52,064 nucleotides of DNA from Bdellovibrionales bacterium RIFOXYD12_FULL_39_22 (GTDB lineage: Bacteria > Bdellovibrionota > Bacteriovoracia > Bacteriovoracales > Bacteriovoracaceae), in contig MEQL01000015.1 of the NCBI GenBank assembly GCA_001770205.1, positions 1 through 52,064 on the forward strand. Direction: 5' to 3'. Below the pieces are notes generated by a model, which was not told the origin of the DNA, made no database searches, and worked only from the letters and a program-made list of their open reading frames with translations. Made by a program: the position numbers and the translations under genes. Positions 23,236 to 32,665 of this stretch are shown here, piece after piece. How positions within the stretch are numbered: the stretch's first letter is position 1; every line of letters begins with the position of its first letter.

Positions 23236-24981
23236 ATGGAATCGCAAATTAACAATACAAGTAAATTAAAAATTAAAGTGGGAATAAGAATGGGCATTTT
23301 AACTCTTCTGCTTGTTGCTTTTGCTCAGGCAGAAGAATTTTTTCCACCTCCTCCAGGGCTCGGAATGTCAATGAGTGATGACCAAAAAGCAATCATGGAA
23401 TCTATGAGACAACATCAAGAACTCCGTCCAGAGATTGCCCGTATTATTGAATCTGCAGGAGGCCCTGAAAAAGCGATGAGTAATCCAGAAGTGAATAGTA
23501 AAATAAAGGCCTTGTTGGTAGAGAAGACAATTCCAAAAGCATCAACTTCCAAACCGGAAGAGAAGAAAGAAGAAAAAAAGGAAGAGAAAAAAGAAAATAT
23601 TACAGCAGACGAGTGTAAAGATGGTTGTTCTAAAAATCTAAAGTCAATTATTACTAATTTACGGGCAATCAGAGGTGATAGTAATGAATATGTTCGACTA
23701 GATGGAAAAATACCTACTGTATGTAGAGATAAAATTTCATTAGCGGTTAACTGCATTTCAAAAGACAATATAATTAAATTTCAATTTACAGAGATTGTTA
23801 AAGATGGGTTCCGTTGTCTCAATGAAAACAAAGCAAAGTGCCTAGATGATTCTAAAGAGGAGTGTTTAACCATCTATAAGCTATTTATGGAAGATGCAAA
23901 AAAATTTGATTCTAAAATATCTGTATCAACAGAAAATGAGACATGTAAAAACATGCATTTTGAGAATGTAAAAATTGGAGTACAGGGAAAATTATTTTCG
24001 GAAACAGATGAATTTCTAGCTGCTAAAATACAATCACAAAGCGACGATGATTTTTGTGTTCTATGCGTAGACTCTGAGCATTCCGAGATTGAACAGTTGC
24101 AGTCAGAAGTGAATAAACTCAAACAAATTATAGACAAGCAGCAGCAAGATTTATCTCATCCTGTTGTTAGTGAAAAGGTGGGGCCACCCAACGCCAATTC
24201 AAGTGCTTTGGAAAAAGCTGTACCGTCAAATGCTCCACCAATGGCGTTAGTTAAGTCAGAGATCCATCCACCCAAAGAGCGTCCTGAAGGAGATAAGCAA
24301 GACAAACCTCGGAAAAAAAATAGATCAAAGAAATGTCCTCCTATTCCTGGCGATGATGAAGAAATGGGCCCTCCGTTTGGTGATGATTTTGCGATGGATG
24401 ATGAATTTCAAGATGCTCTTGATAGCGAAATGAAAAAGTGTAAGAAGCAAGGAAAATTTAAGCGAAAAAGACCTAGTAAGTCAATGATTAGGGGTGGTGG
24501 AGATCGAAGAGAAATGATGGAAATGAACCCAAGTATGGGCATGGGATCTGACAATATGAATTCATCTGGTCCTTCAAATAATAATATGGCCTCAATGATG
24601 AATTCGATGATGCCTCAGAGTAGCATAGGTTATGGCAGCATGGGATCAATGATGGGCCATGGCAATACAGGTTCAATGATAGATTATAGTAAGCTTAGCT
24701 CAATGATAGATTATAGTAAGCTTAGCTCAATGATAGATTATAGTAAGCTTAGCTCAATGATAGATTATAGTAAGCTTGGCTCAATGATAAATTATAACAA
24801 TATGGGCCCAACAATGGGCCATGGCAATATTGGTTTAATGATGAATTATAACAACATAGGTTCAACAATGGGTTACGGCAGCAGAGGTTTTTCTTTGTTA
24901 GGTAATGAAAGCTACAATTTAAATTCATATTACAATGGAAATCAGGAAGGATCTGGGTATAATTTTGGTAGGAGTTATTAA
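23236..24981 (+). CDS. Secreted Met/Gly/Ser-rich repeat protein
   Basis: 581 aa. A signal peptide lies at ~19-32 ([14 protein letters not shown], cleavage before EEF), so either the ATG at 23236 (GAGG upstream) or the one at 23290 (GGAA upstream) may be the start. After it come [15 protein letters not shown], a Lys/Glu-rich stretch (~100-117), a central part with about a dozen cysteines (~130-275), a short coiled coil (~280-305) and a charged linker. The last 150 residues are rich in Met, Gly, Ser and Asn ([12 protein letters not shown]). Four perfect copies of SSMIDYSKL or a near form lie at ~480-515. The family is not recognised. Met-rich tails can bind copper, but nothing proves it here. 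A two-component pair with a Met/Pro-rich sensor follows. Confidence 0.75.
24673..24780 (+). repeat. 27-bp in-frame tandem repeat, four copies
   Basis: The unit TCAATGATAGATTATAGTAA (first 20 bases of 27) recurs at 24673, 24700, 24727 and 24754 with at most one or two changes near unit ends. Decayed copies follow to ~24870. Each unit encodes nine residues (SMIDYSKLS). Near identity at synonymous positions points to recent expansion by slippage or unequal crossover. Confidence 0.95.
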
Positions 24982-25030
24982 TATATTACTATGAAGAATA
25001 GTTTTTGTTTGTGCTCTAGGAGATTATATT

Positions 25031-25705
25031 ATGATTCATATTTTACTAGTTGAAGATGATCAGATGATAGCAAGGGGTATTCAAATCAATCTTGAGTTGG
25101 AGGGATATAAATTTTCATTGGCAGAGAATTTAAAAATGGCCTTTGATATTAATCAAACTGAAAAAATCAATTTGGTTGTTTTAGATATTGGCCTCCCTGA
25201 CGGAAGTGGTTTTGAGTTTTTAAAAAAAATACGAGGCTCAGGTTCTAGGTTGCCAATTATTATTTTAACTGCCCAAACTGATGAAGACTTTGTGGTGGAA
25301 GGCCTTCAACTTGGAGCAAATGATTACATGAGAAAGCCATTTGGTAACAAAGAACTACTTGCTAGAATAAAAACAGCACTTAAAGAACCCCAGAGAAGAG
25401 ATCGTCAACTTAGGTTTGAAGATTTACTTATTATTATTGAAAAACGGAAAGTCATGTTTGGTGAAACTCTCATTGATTTGAATCCTCGAGAATTTGATAT
25501 ATTGCTTTATATGATTGAACGGGCAGATAGCATCATTACGAGAGAATCATTGCTCCAAGTTTTTGATAAAGATGGTGAAATATTTGATCGCACTATCGAT
25601 TCTCATGTAAGTCATCTGCGGGCAAGTCTAAAAAAGATGGGTGTAACCTCAATTAAAATTTCCTCTGTCTATGGAATTGGATATCGATTGGAGAAAGCAC
25701 TATGA
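25031..25705 (+). CDS. OmpR/PhoB-family response regulator
   Basis: 224 aa. The receiver domain (1-115) has the acidic pair ED-D at 8-10, phospho-acceptor D52 (VVLDIGLPDGSG), T80 and K102 (MRKPFG). The winged-helix DNA-binding domain (~125-222) shows LNPREFDILLYMIE, TRESLL, DRTIDSHVSHLRASL and VYGIGYRLE. AGGAG stands 7 bases before the ATG. Its end overlaps the kinase gene by four bases (ATGA), so the two form a standard pair. The Met-rich secreted protein just upstream is a possible target, by position only. Confidence 0.95.
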   Translation: MIHILLVEDDQMIARGIQINLELEGYKFSLAENLKMAFDINQTEKINLVVLDIGLPDGSGFEFLKKIRGSGSRLPIIILTAQTDEDFVVEGLQLGANDYMRKPFGNKELLARIKTALKEPQRRDRQLRFEDLLIIIEKRKVMFGETLIDLNPREFDILLYMIERADSIITRESLLQVFDKDGEIFDRTIDSHVSHLRASLKKMGVTSIKISSVYGIGYRLEKAL

Positions 25706-27234
25706 AAATTAATATTTTCCAAAAGTATTTTATCTTTGCTATTGCAAGTGTCATCACTTTTATCGTGCTAGGTTTTTATTTTAATATGTTTTTAACGAAT
25801 ATTTTGGCCCATCCATCGACACTCTCTCAAATGCCTTCTAGAACTTTTATGGCAAAGCTTGTTGATCGACTAGCACCTGTCGACAAAGTTAGTGCGCTAC
25901 AAGAATTGGAGAAAATGCAAGAAGGCCAATTTTGGGGGCCTACACTTGTTTTGCTAGATGCGAGCGGTAATGTTTTGTATCCTAAAGAATTCAAAATTAA
26001 TATTGATTGGAATAAGGTTATAAAGCCGCAACGCCCATATGAAGTTACGATCATCCAGGAAAAACCAGAAAAATTTTCGCATTCCGCTGATCCGTTTGCC
26101 ATTAAGGATTCTGAGATGCATCCACCTCCACCATGGGGGCCATGGAAAGATATGATGAGTCAGTCTAATTTGATTAGATTAGCAGGAGAACCTGCAATGT
26201 ACCTTTATGAGCAATCCCCTCTTTTGGCCAATCAAAATGCGAAAGCTAGGATCAATTGGCAACCACCTAGGCCACCATCACCATTTTGGGGAACGATTTC
26301 ATTGTTGGTATCACTCATCTTGGGGATTGCTGTTACCCTTTCAGCGATTTATTACTCTGTTAATAAAAATGTAAAACAGGCAGATCTCGTTATTTCGGAA
26401 CTACAGAAAGGAAACCTTAAGGCAAGATTTCAAGTAACGCGCAAAGATGAATTTGGGCAGGCCATGCTTAGATTTAATCACATGGCAGATGAAATTGAAA
26501 AGTTGGTAGAGCACCTTAAATCGGTGGAGCGAGCAAGAACCAAGCTATTGCAAGAACTTGCCCACGATCTTAGAACTCCCATCACCTCTTTGAAAAATTT
26601 GTTGGAAACACTAAGCCTTAAAGGAGATCGGCTTGATCAGAGTGTTAAGACAGAATTAATTACTCTTTCTCTACGAGAAGTTGAATATTTTGAGAGGTTG
26701 GTGGAAGATTTGTTGTTTTTGGCAAAAGTTGAGGGGCCCAAATATCAACAAAATAGCTCAGCCGTTTTAATTGGAGAGGTGTTGCAAGAAGAAATAGATC
26801 AGGTTTTTCTCCGACACAAACATCAAGGATCAAATATTAAAATTATCTCAAATATGATGGATATGGAATCTGAAATTTTGGCCGATGACTATTTACTGCA
26901 CAGACTCTTTAGAAATGCACTGGAGAATGCTCATTCATTTGCCGTGTCAGAAGTTCAAGTCAGTTGTGTAAAAGATAATGGGAATGGAGCAGTTATTATT
27001 ACAATTGATGATGATGGGCCAGGTTTCTCGTTAGAAAGTTTAAAGGCATTTGGAGAGCGACGATTCAGTAGGCAATTGCAAAAAGATAAAAACGGAAGAC
27101 TTTCTGTTGGACTTGGATCAGTTGTTATGAAAACAATTTGCAATGCGTATGATGCAAAATTAAAGGTATCGAATAGGATAGATAGCAGCGGAAAAATCGT
27201 TGGTGCTCATCTTGAGATTGCTTTTTCTGCTTGA
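25702..27234 (+). CDS. Membrane sensor histidine kinase
   Basis: 510 aa. Two membrane segments (~8-32 and ~196-220) bracket a periplasmic domain of about 165 residues. HAMP (~218-270) follows, then the phospho-acceptor H288 (ELAHDLRTPITSLK) and the ATPase domain with N (LFRNALENA), G1 (IDDDGPGFS) and G2 (GLGSVVMK) boxes. The periplasmic part has unusual Pro/His/Met patches (EMHPPPPWGPWKDMM and WQPPRPPSPF) that could bind metal or a proline-rich partner. It partners the response regulator at 25031. Confidence 0.93.
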   Translation: MKINIFQKYFIFAIASVITFIVLGFYFNMFLTNILAHPSTLSQMPSRTFMAKLVDRLAPVDKVSALQELEKMQEGQFWGPTLVLLDASGNVLYPKEFKINIDWNKVIKPQRPYEVTIIQEKPEKFSHSADPFAIKDSEMHPPPPWGPWKDMMSQSNLIRLAGEPAMYLYEQSPLLANQNAKARINWQPPRPPSPFWGTISLLVSLILGIAVTLSAIYYSVNKNVKQADLVISELQKGNLKARFQVTRKDEFGQAMLRFNHMADEIEKLVEHLKSVERARTKLLQELAHDLRTPITSLKNLLETLSLKGDRLDQSVKTELITLSLREVEYFERLVEDLLFLAKVEGPKYQQNSSAVLIGEVLQEEIDQVFLRHKHQGSNIKIISNMMDMESEILADDYLLHRLFRNALENAHSFAVSEVQVSCVKDNGNGAVIITIDDDGPGFSLESLKAFGERRFSRQLQKDKNGRLSVGLGSVVMKTICNAYDAKLKVSNRIDSSGKIVGAHLEIAFSA

Positions 27235-27367
27235 CCTATAAGAAGATGTCGTTTTCCAGTAATGATATCCTGGTGCAATGTTAGTTGCCTTTCGAAAGGT
27301 CAGAGATCAACTCCTCGAGCGTATTACAAAGTGGTTTTGATCAGTTACCATATTAAATTCAAAAACA

Positions 27368-28225
27368 ATGTCTTTTTATTTTTGTAATATAGCAACCAGT
27401 GCATGGTGGTTGAAAAAATGTAAAATTAGTGTTGTCCCGAATGAATTTTTTTTATATACCTACTGTGTGGAATCAATAACAAGCATAAGTAATAAGTCAG
27501 AATGCCATCTATATGAGCGAATAGAAGAGCTTGAAAAACGAGAAATTAATCGAACAAAACAACTTCGTTCTCTATCGGTAGAGTTATCTATGATTGAGGA
27601 ACGACAGCGAAGATCAATTGCTTCCGATTTGCATGATCATGTCGGGCAGGCATTGGCCATTGTAAAATTCAAAATTCAAGAGCTACAAGGAAACAATATT
27701 TTTGATCCATTTTGTGAAACACTAGGAGAGCTGGAAACACTCGTTGAACAGATTATTCGCTATACCCGCTCATTAACGATTGAACTGGCACCGCCAATTC
27801 TCTATGAATTGGGTATTGATGCTGCAATTGAATGGCTATGTTCCCAAACAAAAAAGAAACATAAAAAGCTAAAATTTATTATAAAAAATGATAAAACTAT
27901 TAAACATTTAACTGATGATGTTAAAATTATTCTTTTTAGATCCGTTAGTGAAATTATCCAAAATATTATAAAGCATGCTAATGCTACCCACGTCATTATT
28001 GAGACCAAGCAGGAAAATGGTCAAATTGTAATTACCATAAGTGATAATGGCCAAGGATTTGGGCCATCAAAAATTGAAACTAATTCAAATAAAACCTTTG
28101 GACTTTTTAGTATTAGAGAACGAATCAATTATTTAGAAGGAACATTTAAGATTGAATCGCGCAATGGTGCAGGCACAAAAATTTTAATGGCAGTAGATTT
28201 AGAAAATAAGGTAGATAGAATATGA
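27368..28225 (+). CDS. NarL-type sensor histidine kinase (HisKA_3), N-terminus doubtful
   Basis: 285 aa as drawn. From ~45 a coiled coil leads into EERQRRSIASDLHDHVGQAL, the HisKA_3 motif with phospho-acceptor H89. The HATPase part has SEIIQNIIKHANATHV (N box), ISDNGQGFG and GLFSIRERI. The first ~45 residues look like no domain and lack a ribosome site; GTG at 27467 is an alternative start. It probably lost an N-terminal sensor (PAS-like) region, or is a soluble kinase that gets its input elsewhere. It overlaps the next gene by ATGA. Confidence 0.85.
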   Translation: MSFYFCNIATSAWWLKKCKISVVPNEFFLYTYCVESITSISNKSECHLYERIEELEKREINRTKQLRSLSVELSMIEERQRRSIASDLHDHVGQALAIVKFKIQELQGNNIFDPFCETLGELETLVEQIIRYTRSLTIELAPPILYELGIDAAIEWLCSQTKKKHKKLKFIIKNDKTIKHLTDDVKIILFRSVSEIIQNIIKHANATHVIIETKQENGQIVITISDNGQGFGPSKIETNSNKTFGLFSIRERINYLEGTFKIESRNGAGTKILMAVDLENKVDRI

Positions 28226-28866
28226 TTACTAATATAATTATCGCTGATGATCATAAACTTGTTCGCGAGGGATTAAAGAATCTGATTGAAAAAAATCTAC
28301 AAATGAAGGTTGTTGGTGAAGCTTCTGATGGCCATGCTGCCGTACAATTGGCCCAACAGTTAAAACCGCATCTGGTTATTATGGATATTTCCATGCCTGG
28401 ACTAGGTGGTATTGATGCCACTCGAAAAATTTTAACCACCTTACCGAAAACCAAGATTGTCGCACTTTCTATGCACGATGATGAGCAGTTCGTTTTGGAA
28501 TCTCTGAAGGCCGGTGCCTCGGGATATCTTTTGAAGGATTGCGCATTTGATGAACTATCTCAGGCAATTACAGACGTTATGACTGGAAAAACATTTCTCT
28601 GTTGTCAGGTAAATCAATATATCATTAAAAGCTATGTCGCGAGGGTTTCACAATATGAAACAGCTTTTTCAGTATTAACACCAAGAGAGCGAGAAGTATT
28701 ACAAATGATTACCGAAGGAAACGCCACCAAATCAATTGCTGTGACATTAGAAGTTAGCATTAAAACAGTGGAAACACATCGCCAACAAATTATGCAAAAA
28801 CTAAATCTACACTCTATTGCTGAACTTACAAAGTATGCTATTCGCTCCGGAATCACGGTTCCCTAA
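28222..28866 (+). CDS. NarL/FixJ-family response regulator
   Basis: 214 aa. The receiver has the DD pair at 9-10, phospho-acceptor D55 (LVIMDISMPGLGG), and a Ser and Lys at the usual switch places (VALSMHDD; LLKDC). The C-terminal LuxR-type helix-turn-helix shows LTPREREVLQMITEG and SIKTVETHRQQIMQKL. Translation is coupled to the kinase gene before it. The ammonium transporter gene lies 95 bases downstream, so nitrogen-related control is possible by position. Confidence 0.94.
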   Translation: MITNIIIADDHKLVREGLKNLIEKNLQMKVVGEASDGHAAVQLAQQLKPHLVIMDISMPGLGGIDATRKILTTLPKTKIVALSMHDDEQFVLESLKAGASGYLLKDCAFDELSQAITDVMTGKTFLCCQVNQYIIKSYVARVSQYETAFSVLTPREREVLQMITEGNATKSIAVTLEVSIKTVETHRQQIMQKLNLHSIAELTKYAIRSGITVP

Positions 28867-28901
28867 GGTTTTTCGCAGTCTAAAATAGGAAATCCCTGAT
28901 T

Positions 28902-28927
28902 GTGTAGCTACGAACTCGAAACTACAC
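28902..28927. promoter_or_regulatory. Inverted repeat upstream of amtB
   Basis: GTGTAG at 28902-28907 and CTACAC at 28922-28927 form a 6-bp dyad with a 14-base spacer, 35 bases before the transporter start. It could be an operator for the adjacent NarL-type regulator or merely chance. No terminator is seen between the regulator and amtB. Confidence 0.3.
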
Positions 28928-28961
28928 TTATCAAAAACACTAATTTTAAATGGGGGTATTT

Positions 28962-30164
28962 ATGCTCGACACGGGCAACACCGGTTTTATGCTACTTGCG
29001 ACTAGCTTGGTCATGTTAATGACCCCCGGCCTTGCTTTTTTCTATGGCGGGCTGGTAGGCCGAAAAAATGTTTTGGCAATAATGATTCAAAGTTTTGTTT
29101 CCATGGGATGGACTTCGGTAATTTGGTACACCTGTGGCTACTCTTTATGTTTTTCTGGAAAAGGTGCGATCATTGGGAATTTGAATTTGGCCTTCCTCTC
29201 TGGCGTGAAACCAACTGATCTGATGCCTGGAAATAATATTCCTCTTTTTGTTTTTATTGCCTATCAGATGATGTTTGCCATCATTACACCGGCACTCATT
29301 ACAGGGGCTTTTGCTAATCGCGTTCGCTTTCCTGCATATCTGGCCTTTTTAACGGCATGGCTATTTTTCGTCTATTTCCCTGCGGTACACATGATCTGGG
29401 GCGGTGGGATTTTGCAAGAATGGGGAGTGCTTGATTTCGCAGGAGGAATTGTCGTCCACGCTGTTGCTGGAATGGCGGCCCTTGCATCAGTATTCTTTGT
29501 GGGCACTCGCAAATTGAAAGAGCCTCTACCGCACAGTATTCCGCTAGTGGCCCTTGGAACTGGTCTATTATGGTTTGGATGGTATGGATTTAATGCCGGC
29601 AGTGAAGTAAAAGTTGATAGCATTACGGCAATGGCCTTTATTAATACAGATACAGCAGCATCTTTTGCGGCGATAACTTGGCTAATCATTGCTTGGGTGC
29701 TTGAAAAAAAACCAAAGTTTGTAGGTTTACTCACCGGCTCCATTGCAGGACTCGCCACAATTACCCCTGCTGCTGGATACGTCTCTGTTGGGACTGCTGC
29801 ATTGATTGGAGTTATCTCGGGAATCGTCTGTTACTTTGCGGTTTCTATGAAAAATAAATTAGGATGGGACGATGCACTCGATGTTTGGGGCGTTCATGGT
29901 GTTGGTGGAATTTTGGGAGTAATTTGTCTTGGCCTATTCGCCTCTACTGAGATCAATCCGGCAGGTGCCAATGGTCTATTTAATGGCGACTCATCTTTTT
30001 TTATGAAAGAAATTGTGGCAGTAGTTGGTTTTAGTATTTATGCTTTTATCTTTAGTTACATCGCCCTGTTTTGCATTAACTGGTTTACACCAGTTCGAAC
30101 AACTGAAAAAGAAGAAATTGATGGATTGGATTCTACACTACATGGAGAAGAAGCCTATATATAA
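28962..30164 (+). CDS. amtB: Ammonium transporter (AmtB family)
   Basis: 400 aa from the ATG at 28962, which has GGGGG 5 bases before it; an ATG at 28950 is less suited. The family signature at the N-terminus (MTPGLAFFYGGLVGRKN) and the two pore histidines (GGIVVHAVAGMAAL and DVWGVHGVGGILG) are present, with about eleven membrane segments. It conducts ammonium/ammonia across the inner membrane. No GlnK (PII) gene follows, although amtB is often next to glnK. A NarL-type two-component pair is directly upstream. Confidence 0.95.
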   Translation: MLDTGNTGFMLLATSLVMLMTPGLAFFYGGLVGRKNVLAIMIQSFVSMGWTSVIWYTCGYSLCFSGKGAIIGNLNLAFLSGVKPTDLMPGNNIPLFVFIAYQMMFAIITPALITGAFANRVRFPAYLAFLTAWLFFVYFPAVHMIWGGGILQEWGVLDFAGGIVVHAVAGMAALASVFFVGTRKLKEPLPHSIPLVALGTGLLWFGWYGFNAGSEVKVDSITAMAFINTDTAASFAAITWLIIAWVLEKKPKFVGLLTGSIAGLATITPAAGYVSVGTAALIGVISGIVCYFAVSMKNKLGWDDALDVWGVHGVGGILGVICLGLFASTEINPAGANGLFNGDSSFFMKEIVAVVGFSIYAFIFSYIALFCINWFTPVRTTEKEEIDGLDSTLHGEEAYI

Positions 30165-30507
30165 TCACACACTCAGGGAATCTGATATGAGGAAGATTTT
30201 AGATATTAAAAACTATTCCCTACTAGGCCATGGCAATGAGCGATCGCATTAGATAAGCAGTATCCCAGTATGTTGCACATAATTTTTTAGGTTATGAATA
30301 TCGATTGCTCAGCAATCATCATGCTAGACGTTAGAAAAATTAAAACAGATCATGTTGCAGACTTGAATAAACTTCTGTCTAGGAGCGACTGGGTCGTGAG
30401 ACATTTTCAAATCAATTTCGATTGTTGATTGTGACCATTTTCTAGATCATACTTTAAAACCAAGTGTCCACTTAGGGGTTGATATATGTAAAAATACGTG
30501 TGGGACG
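30165..30507. other. Intergenic stretch of 343 bases without a recognisable gene
   Basis: No frame here shows a start with a ribosome site and a plausible protein, and no hairpin terminator is clear. It separates the convergent ends of amtB and the 30508 gene. Short open runs (for example around 30300-30430, plus strand) could be decayed coding sequence, but no family is recognised. Confidence 0.5.
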
Positions 30508-31302
30508 TTACCTTCCCAAGAAAGCATTTGACATAAAATCATCGTCGGTGAGAGTGTAGCCGGCAAGTCCGTTTTCTAAAATGTCGGTATAGCGCAAATA
30601 TACACTATCATCATAATTCCCATTATAATCAATAATAATATTTTTATTGTAAAAAAAGCATTCGGGAATAAGTCGGTTGTTTGAGTCCAGAATGCCGCAA
30701 TGATAATAATATAATGTATCGAAACTCTGAAAAAATAACGTATATGATCGATCGAATAATTTACGAAATGATTTTTTACTTTGAAGCGAGATTGGAAGAA
30801 CAATATCTAGCTTGCTATTTAGGCACGAGATAAAGACTTGTGGTAATGATGTTTCAAATTTCTTATAAATATCAAAATAAAACTTTAACCTACATTTATG
30901 GCCGTAGTTCTGATAGTTATAATAACCAAAATATGAGATTTCTTTATCTTTAGATTGTATTTTTTGATAACCCTTGTTGGCGTAGCAAATAATATCATTT
31001 TTTATAAAAATATATGACTGGCGCAATGTGTTCACATCAAGGATTAATGTCTTTATATTTTTTAATTTTGCCAGATCCCTTATGTTGTTTACTGGTAAAA
31101 TATCATTTAATATTTTACAATTAAAATTGTATCTACTCACAAAAACGTCTTTAATCATATCAAGATCCTGAGCGGTGATCTTATAAATATTAAATACAAC
31201 GCTGGGGTCTCGTTCTTTTAAGAAAACAAAGTACTCGAAGCAGTAAAAAAGAGTACCGTTAATTTTTTTATGTTCTTGAAATGCGTATAAAATATTTTTC
31301 AT
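30508..31302 (-). CDS. Unknown protein, tandem paralogue of 31321-32112 product
   Basis: 264 aa, Tyr/Phe-rich, with no signal peptide. It is homologous to the product at 31321 over its whole length. Shared features are MKNILYxFQ at the start, the FYCFEYxVFLKERD block, the middle YFGYYNYQ, and the C-terminal NNRLIPECFFYNKNIIIDYN with the DI-NGLAGYTLTDDD ending. A more distant homologue is at 17134 in the radical SAM island. The C-terminal pattern might be a glycosyltransferase donor site. AT-rich composition and loose ribosome sites match the island genes rather than the SUF operon next door. Confidence 0.7.
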   Translation of the reverse strand: MKNILYAFQEHKKINGTLFYCFEYFVFLKERDPSVVFNIYKITAQDLDMIKDVFVSRYNFNCKILNDILPVNNIRDLAKLKNIKTLILDVNTLRQSYIFIKNDIICYANKGYQKIQSKDKEISYFGYYNYQNYGHKCRLKFYFDIYKKFETSLPQVFISCLNSKLDIVLPISLQSKKSFRKLFDRSYTLFFQSFDTLYYYHCGILDSNNRLIPECFFYNKNIIIDYNGNYDDSVYLRYTDILENGLAGYTLTDDDFMSNAFLGR

Positions 31303-31320
31303 TTTTCTTAATAAATGTTG

Positions 31321-32112
31321 TTAATATTCTAAAAAATCACGAATAATAGGATCGTCACATGTCAAAATATAATCACCCAGTCCATTTTGTCTAATGTCAT
31401 TATATCGGAAGTTGAGGCTATCTTGAATTGATTCATTATATTTTATGAAAATATTTTTTTTATAGTAAAAACATTCAGGAATGATTCTATTGTTTAAATC
31501 AAAAACTGTTTGAAAATAATAAATGGTATCAAAGAGGGAAAAGAAATTATCATAATGGCCAGTTTTTCTTTTTCTGATTTGCCTCATATTTTTAAGCTCA
31601 TCCGGCAAATCAATTTTACATGATTCATCCTTGCAATTGATAAACAGTCCATGCTGGGGATTTTCAATTTTTCTATAAATATCAAAATAGAATTTAAGTT
31701 TTGTTTTGATATCAAAAGGCTGATATTCATAATATCCATAGTAGGTAATATTTTTATGTCTAGAGCGAACCATTTGGTGATTTGTGTTGGAGTAACATTG
31801 GATGTCGTTTTTTATAAAAGAATATGTTTTTTTGAACGTATTGACGTCAAACATGAGTGAAAGGCCATAGTTTTGCTTGTCCAATGCCCCAATGTCGTTT
31901 ATCGATATAATATCATCTAAATATTCAGTATTAAATACATACCTATCTAGGAAAACATTTTTTACAAATTTTAAATCAGCTTCAGAAATATTATAAATAG
32001 TAAAAACAGTATTCTTGTCTCTTTCTTTTAAAAAAACGTAATATTCAAAACAATAAAAAAGAATTCCGTTGACCTTATTGTGAATTTGAAAGTGATAAAG
32101 TATGTTTTTCAT
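31321..32112 (-). CDS. Unknown protein, tandem paralogue of 30508-31302 product
   Basis: 263 aa from the ATG at 32112, chosen because its MKNILYHFQ matches the first residues of the paralogue; the frame stays open to 32184. Conserved blocks are FYCFEYYVFLKERD, YYGYYEYQP, FDLNNRIIPECFYYKKNIFI and NGLGDYILTCDD. Membrane segments and known catalytic motifs are absent. The two genes are 18 bases apart and probably share a transcript. Inference: cytoplasmic, GT-B-like glycosyltransferase or a similar enzyme working on the same product as 17134. Confidence 0.7.
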   Translation of the reverse strand: MKNILYHFQIHNKVNGILFYCFEYYVFLKERDKNTVFTIYNISEADLKFVKNVFLDRYVFNTEYLDDIISINDIGALDKQNYGLSLMFDVNTFKKTYSFIKNDIQCYSNTNHQMVRSRHKNITYYGYYEYQPFDIKTKLKFYFDIYRKIENPQHGLFINCKDESCKIDLPDELKNMRQIRKRKTGHYDNFFSLFDTIYYFQTVFDLNNRIIPECFYYKKNIFIKYNESIQDSLNFRYNDIRQNGLGDYILTCDDPIIRDFLEY

Positions 32113-32242
32113 TGTTAAAAATGTACCTTGTAGATTCGTTTTTGCTAAACGTGCAAGGAGCTTGATGGCCAATACCTCAAGCATATTTGCCTGATATTAT
32201 ATATAAGCATCAGGCATAAACTCTGGCAAGCTATTGAGAGGT

Positions 32243-32665
32243 TTATAACTTCTTGGAATATGCAAAAAAAATAATCTGCTTTAGCATGGCCGCAAGCCCG
32301 TTGCTGCGGTTTTGAGAGAGATGTTCTTTTATTCCAATTTTATCAATGAAATCAGTCTTGGTATTTAGAATTTCTGACGGAGAGCTTTCAGAATAAATTT
32401 TTATTAAGAGGGCCGCGATTCCTTTGGTGATAGCAGCATCACTATCTCCAGCAAGAATTATTTTATCTTGGGAAGGTGATATGGTAGCATGAAGCCACAC
32501 TTGGGATTGACAGCCACGAATTAGATTGTCATCTGTTTTTAGAGAGACTTCCATCGGGGGAAGGTTTTTTCCATAAGTAATGAGAAGGCGATAGCGATCT
32601 TCAATATTTTCGAGAGTGCTAAATTCGCTAATTGCATCATTAATTCGATTTTGTAGTGTTGTCAT
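32243..32665 (-). CDS. sufE: Cysteine desulfurase sulfur acceptor SufE
   Basis: 140 aa. RGCQSQVWLHA carries the sulfur-accepting cysteine typical of SufE, which takes persulfide from SufS and passes it to the SufBCD scaffold. Its start overlaps the end of sufS by four bases (ATGA). It is the last gene of the operon. Confidence 0.92.
   Translation of the reverse strand: MTTLQNRINDAISEFSTLENIEDRYRLLITYGKNLPPMEVSLKTDDNLIRGCQSQVWLHATISPSQDKIILAGDSDAAITKGIAALLIKIYSESSPSEILNTKTDFIDKIGIKEHLSQNRSNGLAAMLKQIIFFAYSKKL

Noticed and set aside
24673..24870. Repeat array considered as CRISPR-like
   Set aside because: Units are 27 bases head to tail without spacers, in frame within a secreted protein gene.
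30165..30507. Possible small gene or mobile-element remnant after amtB
   Set aside because: No frame gave a recognisable protein or a start with a ribosome site.
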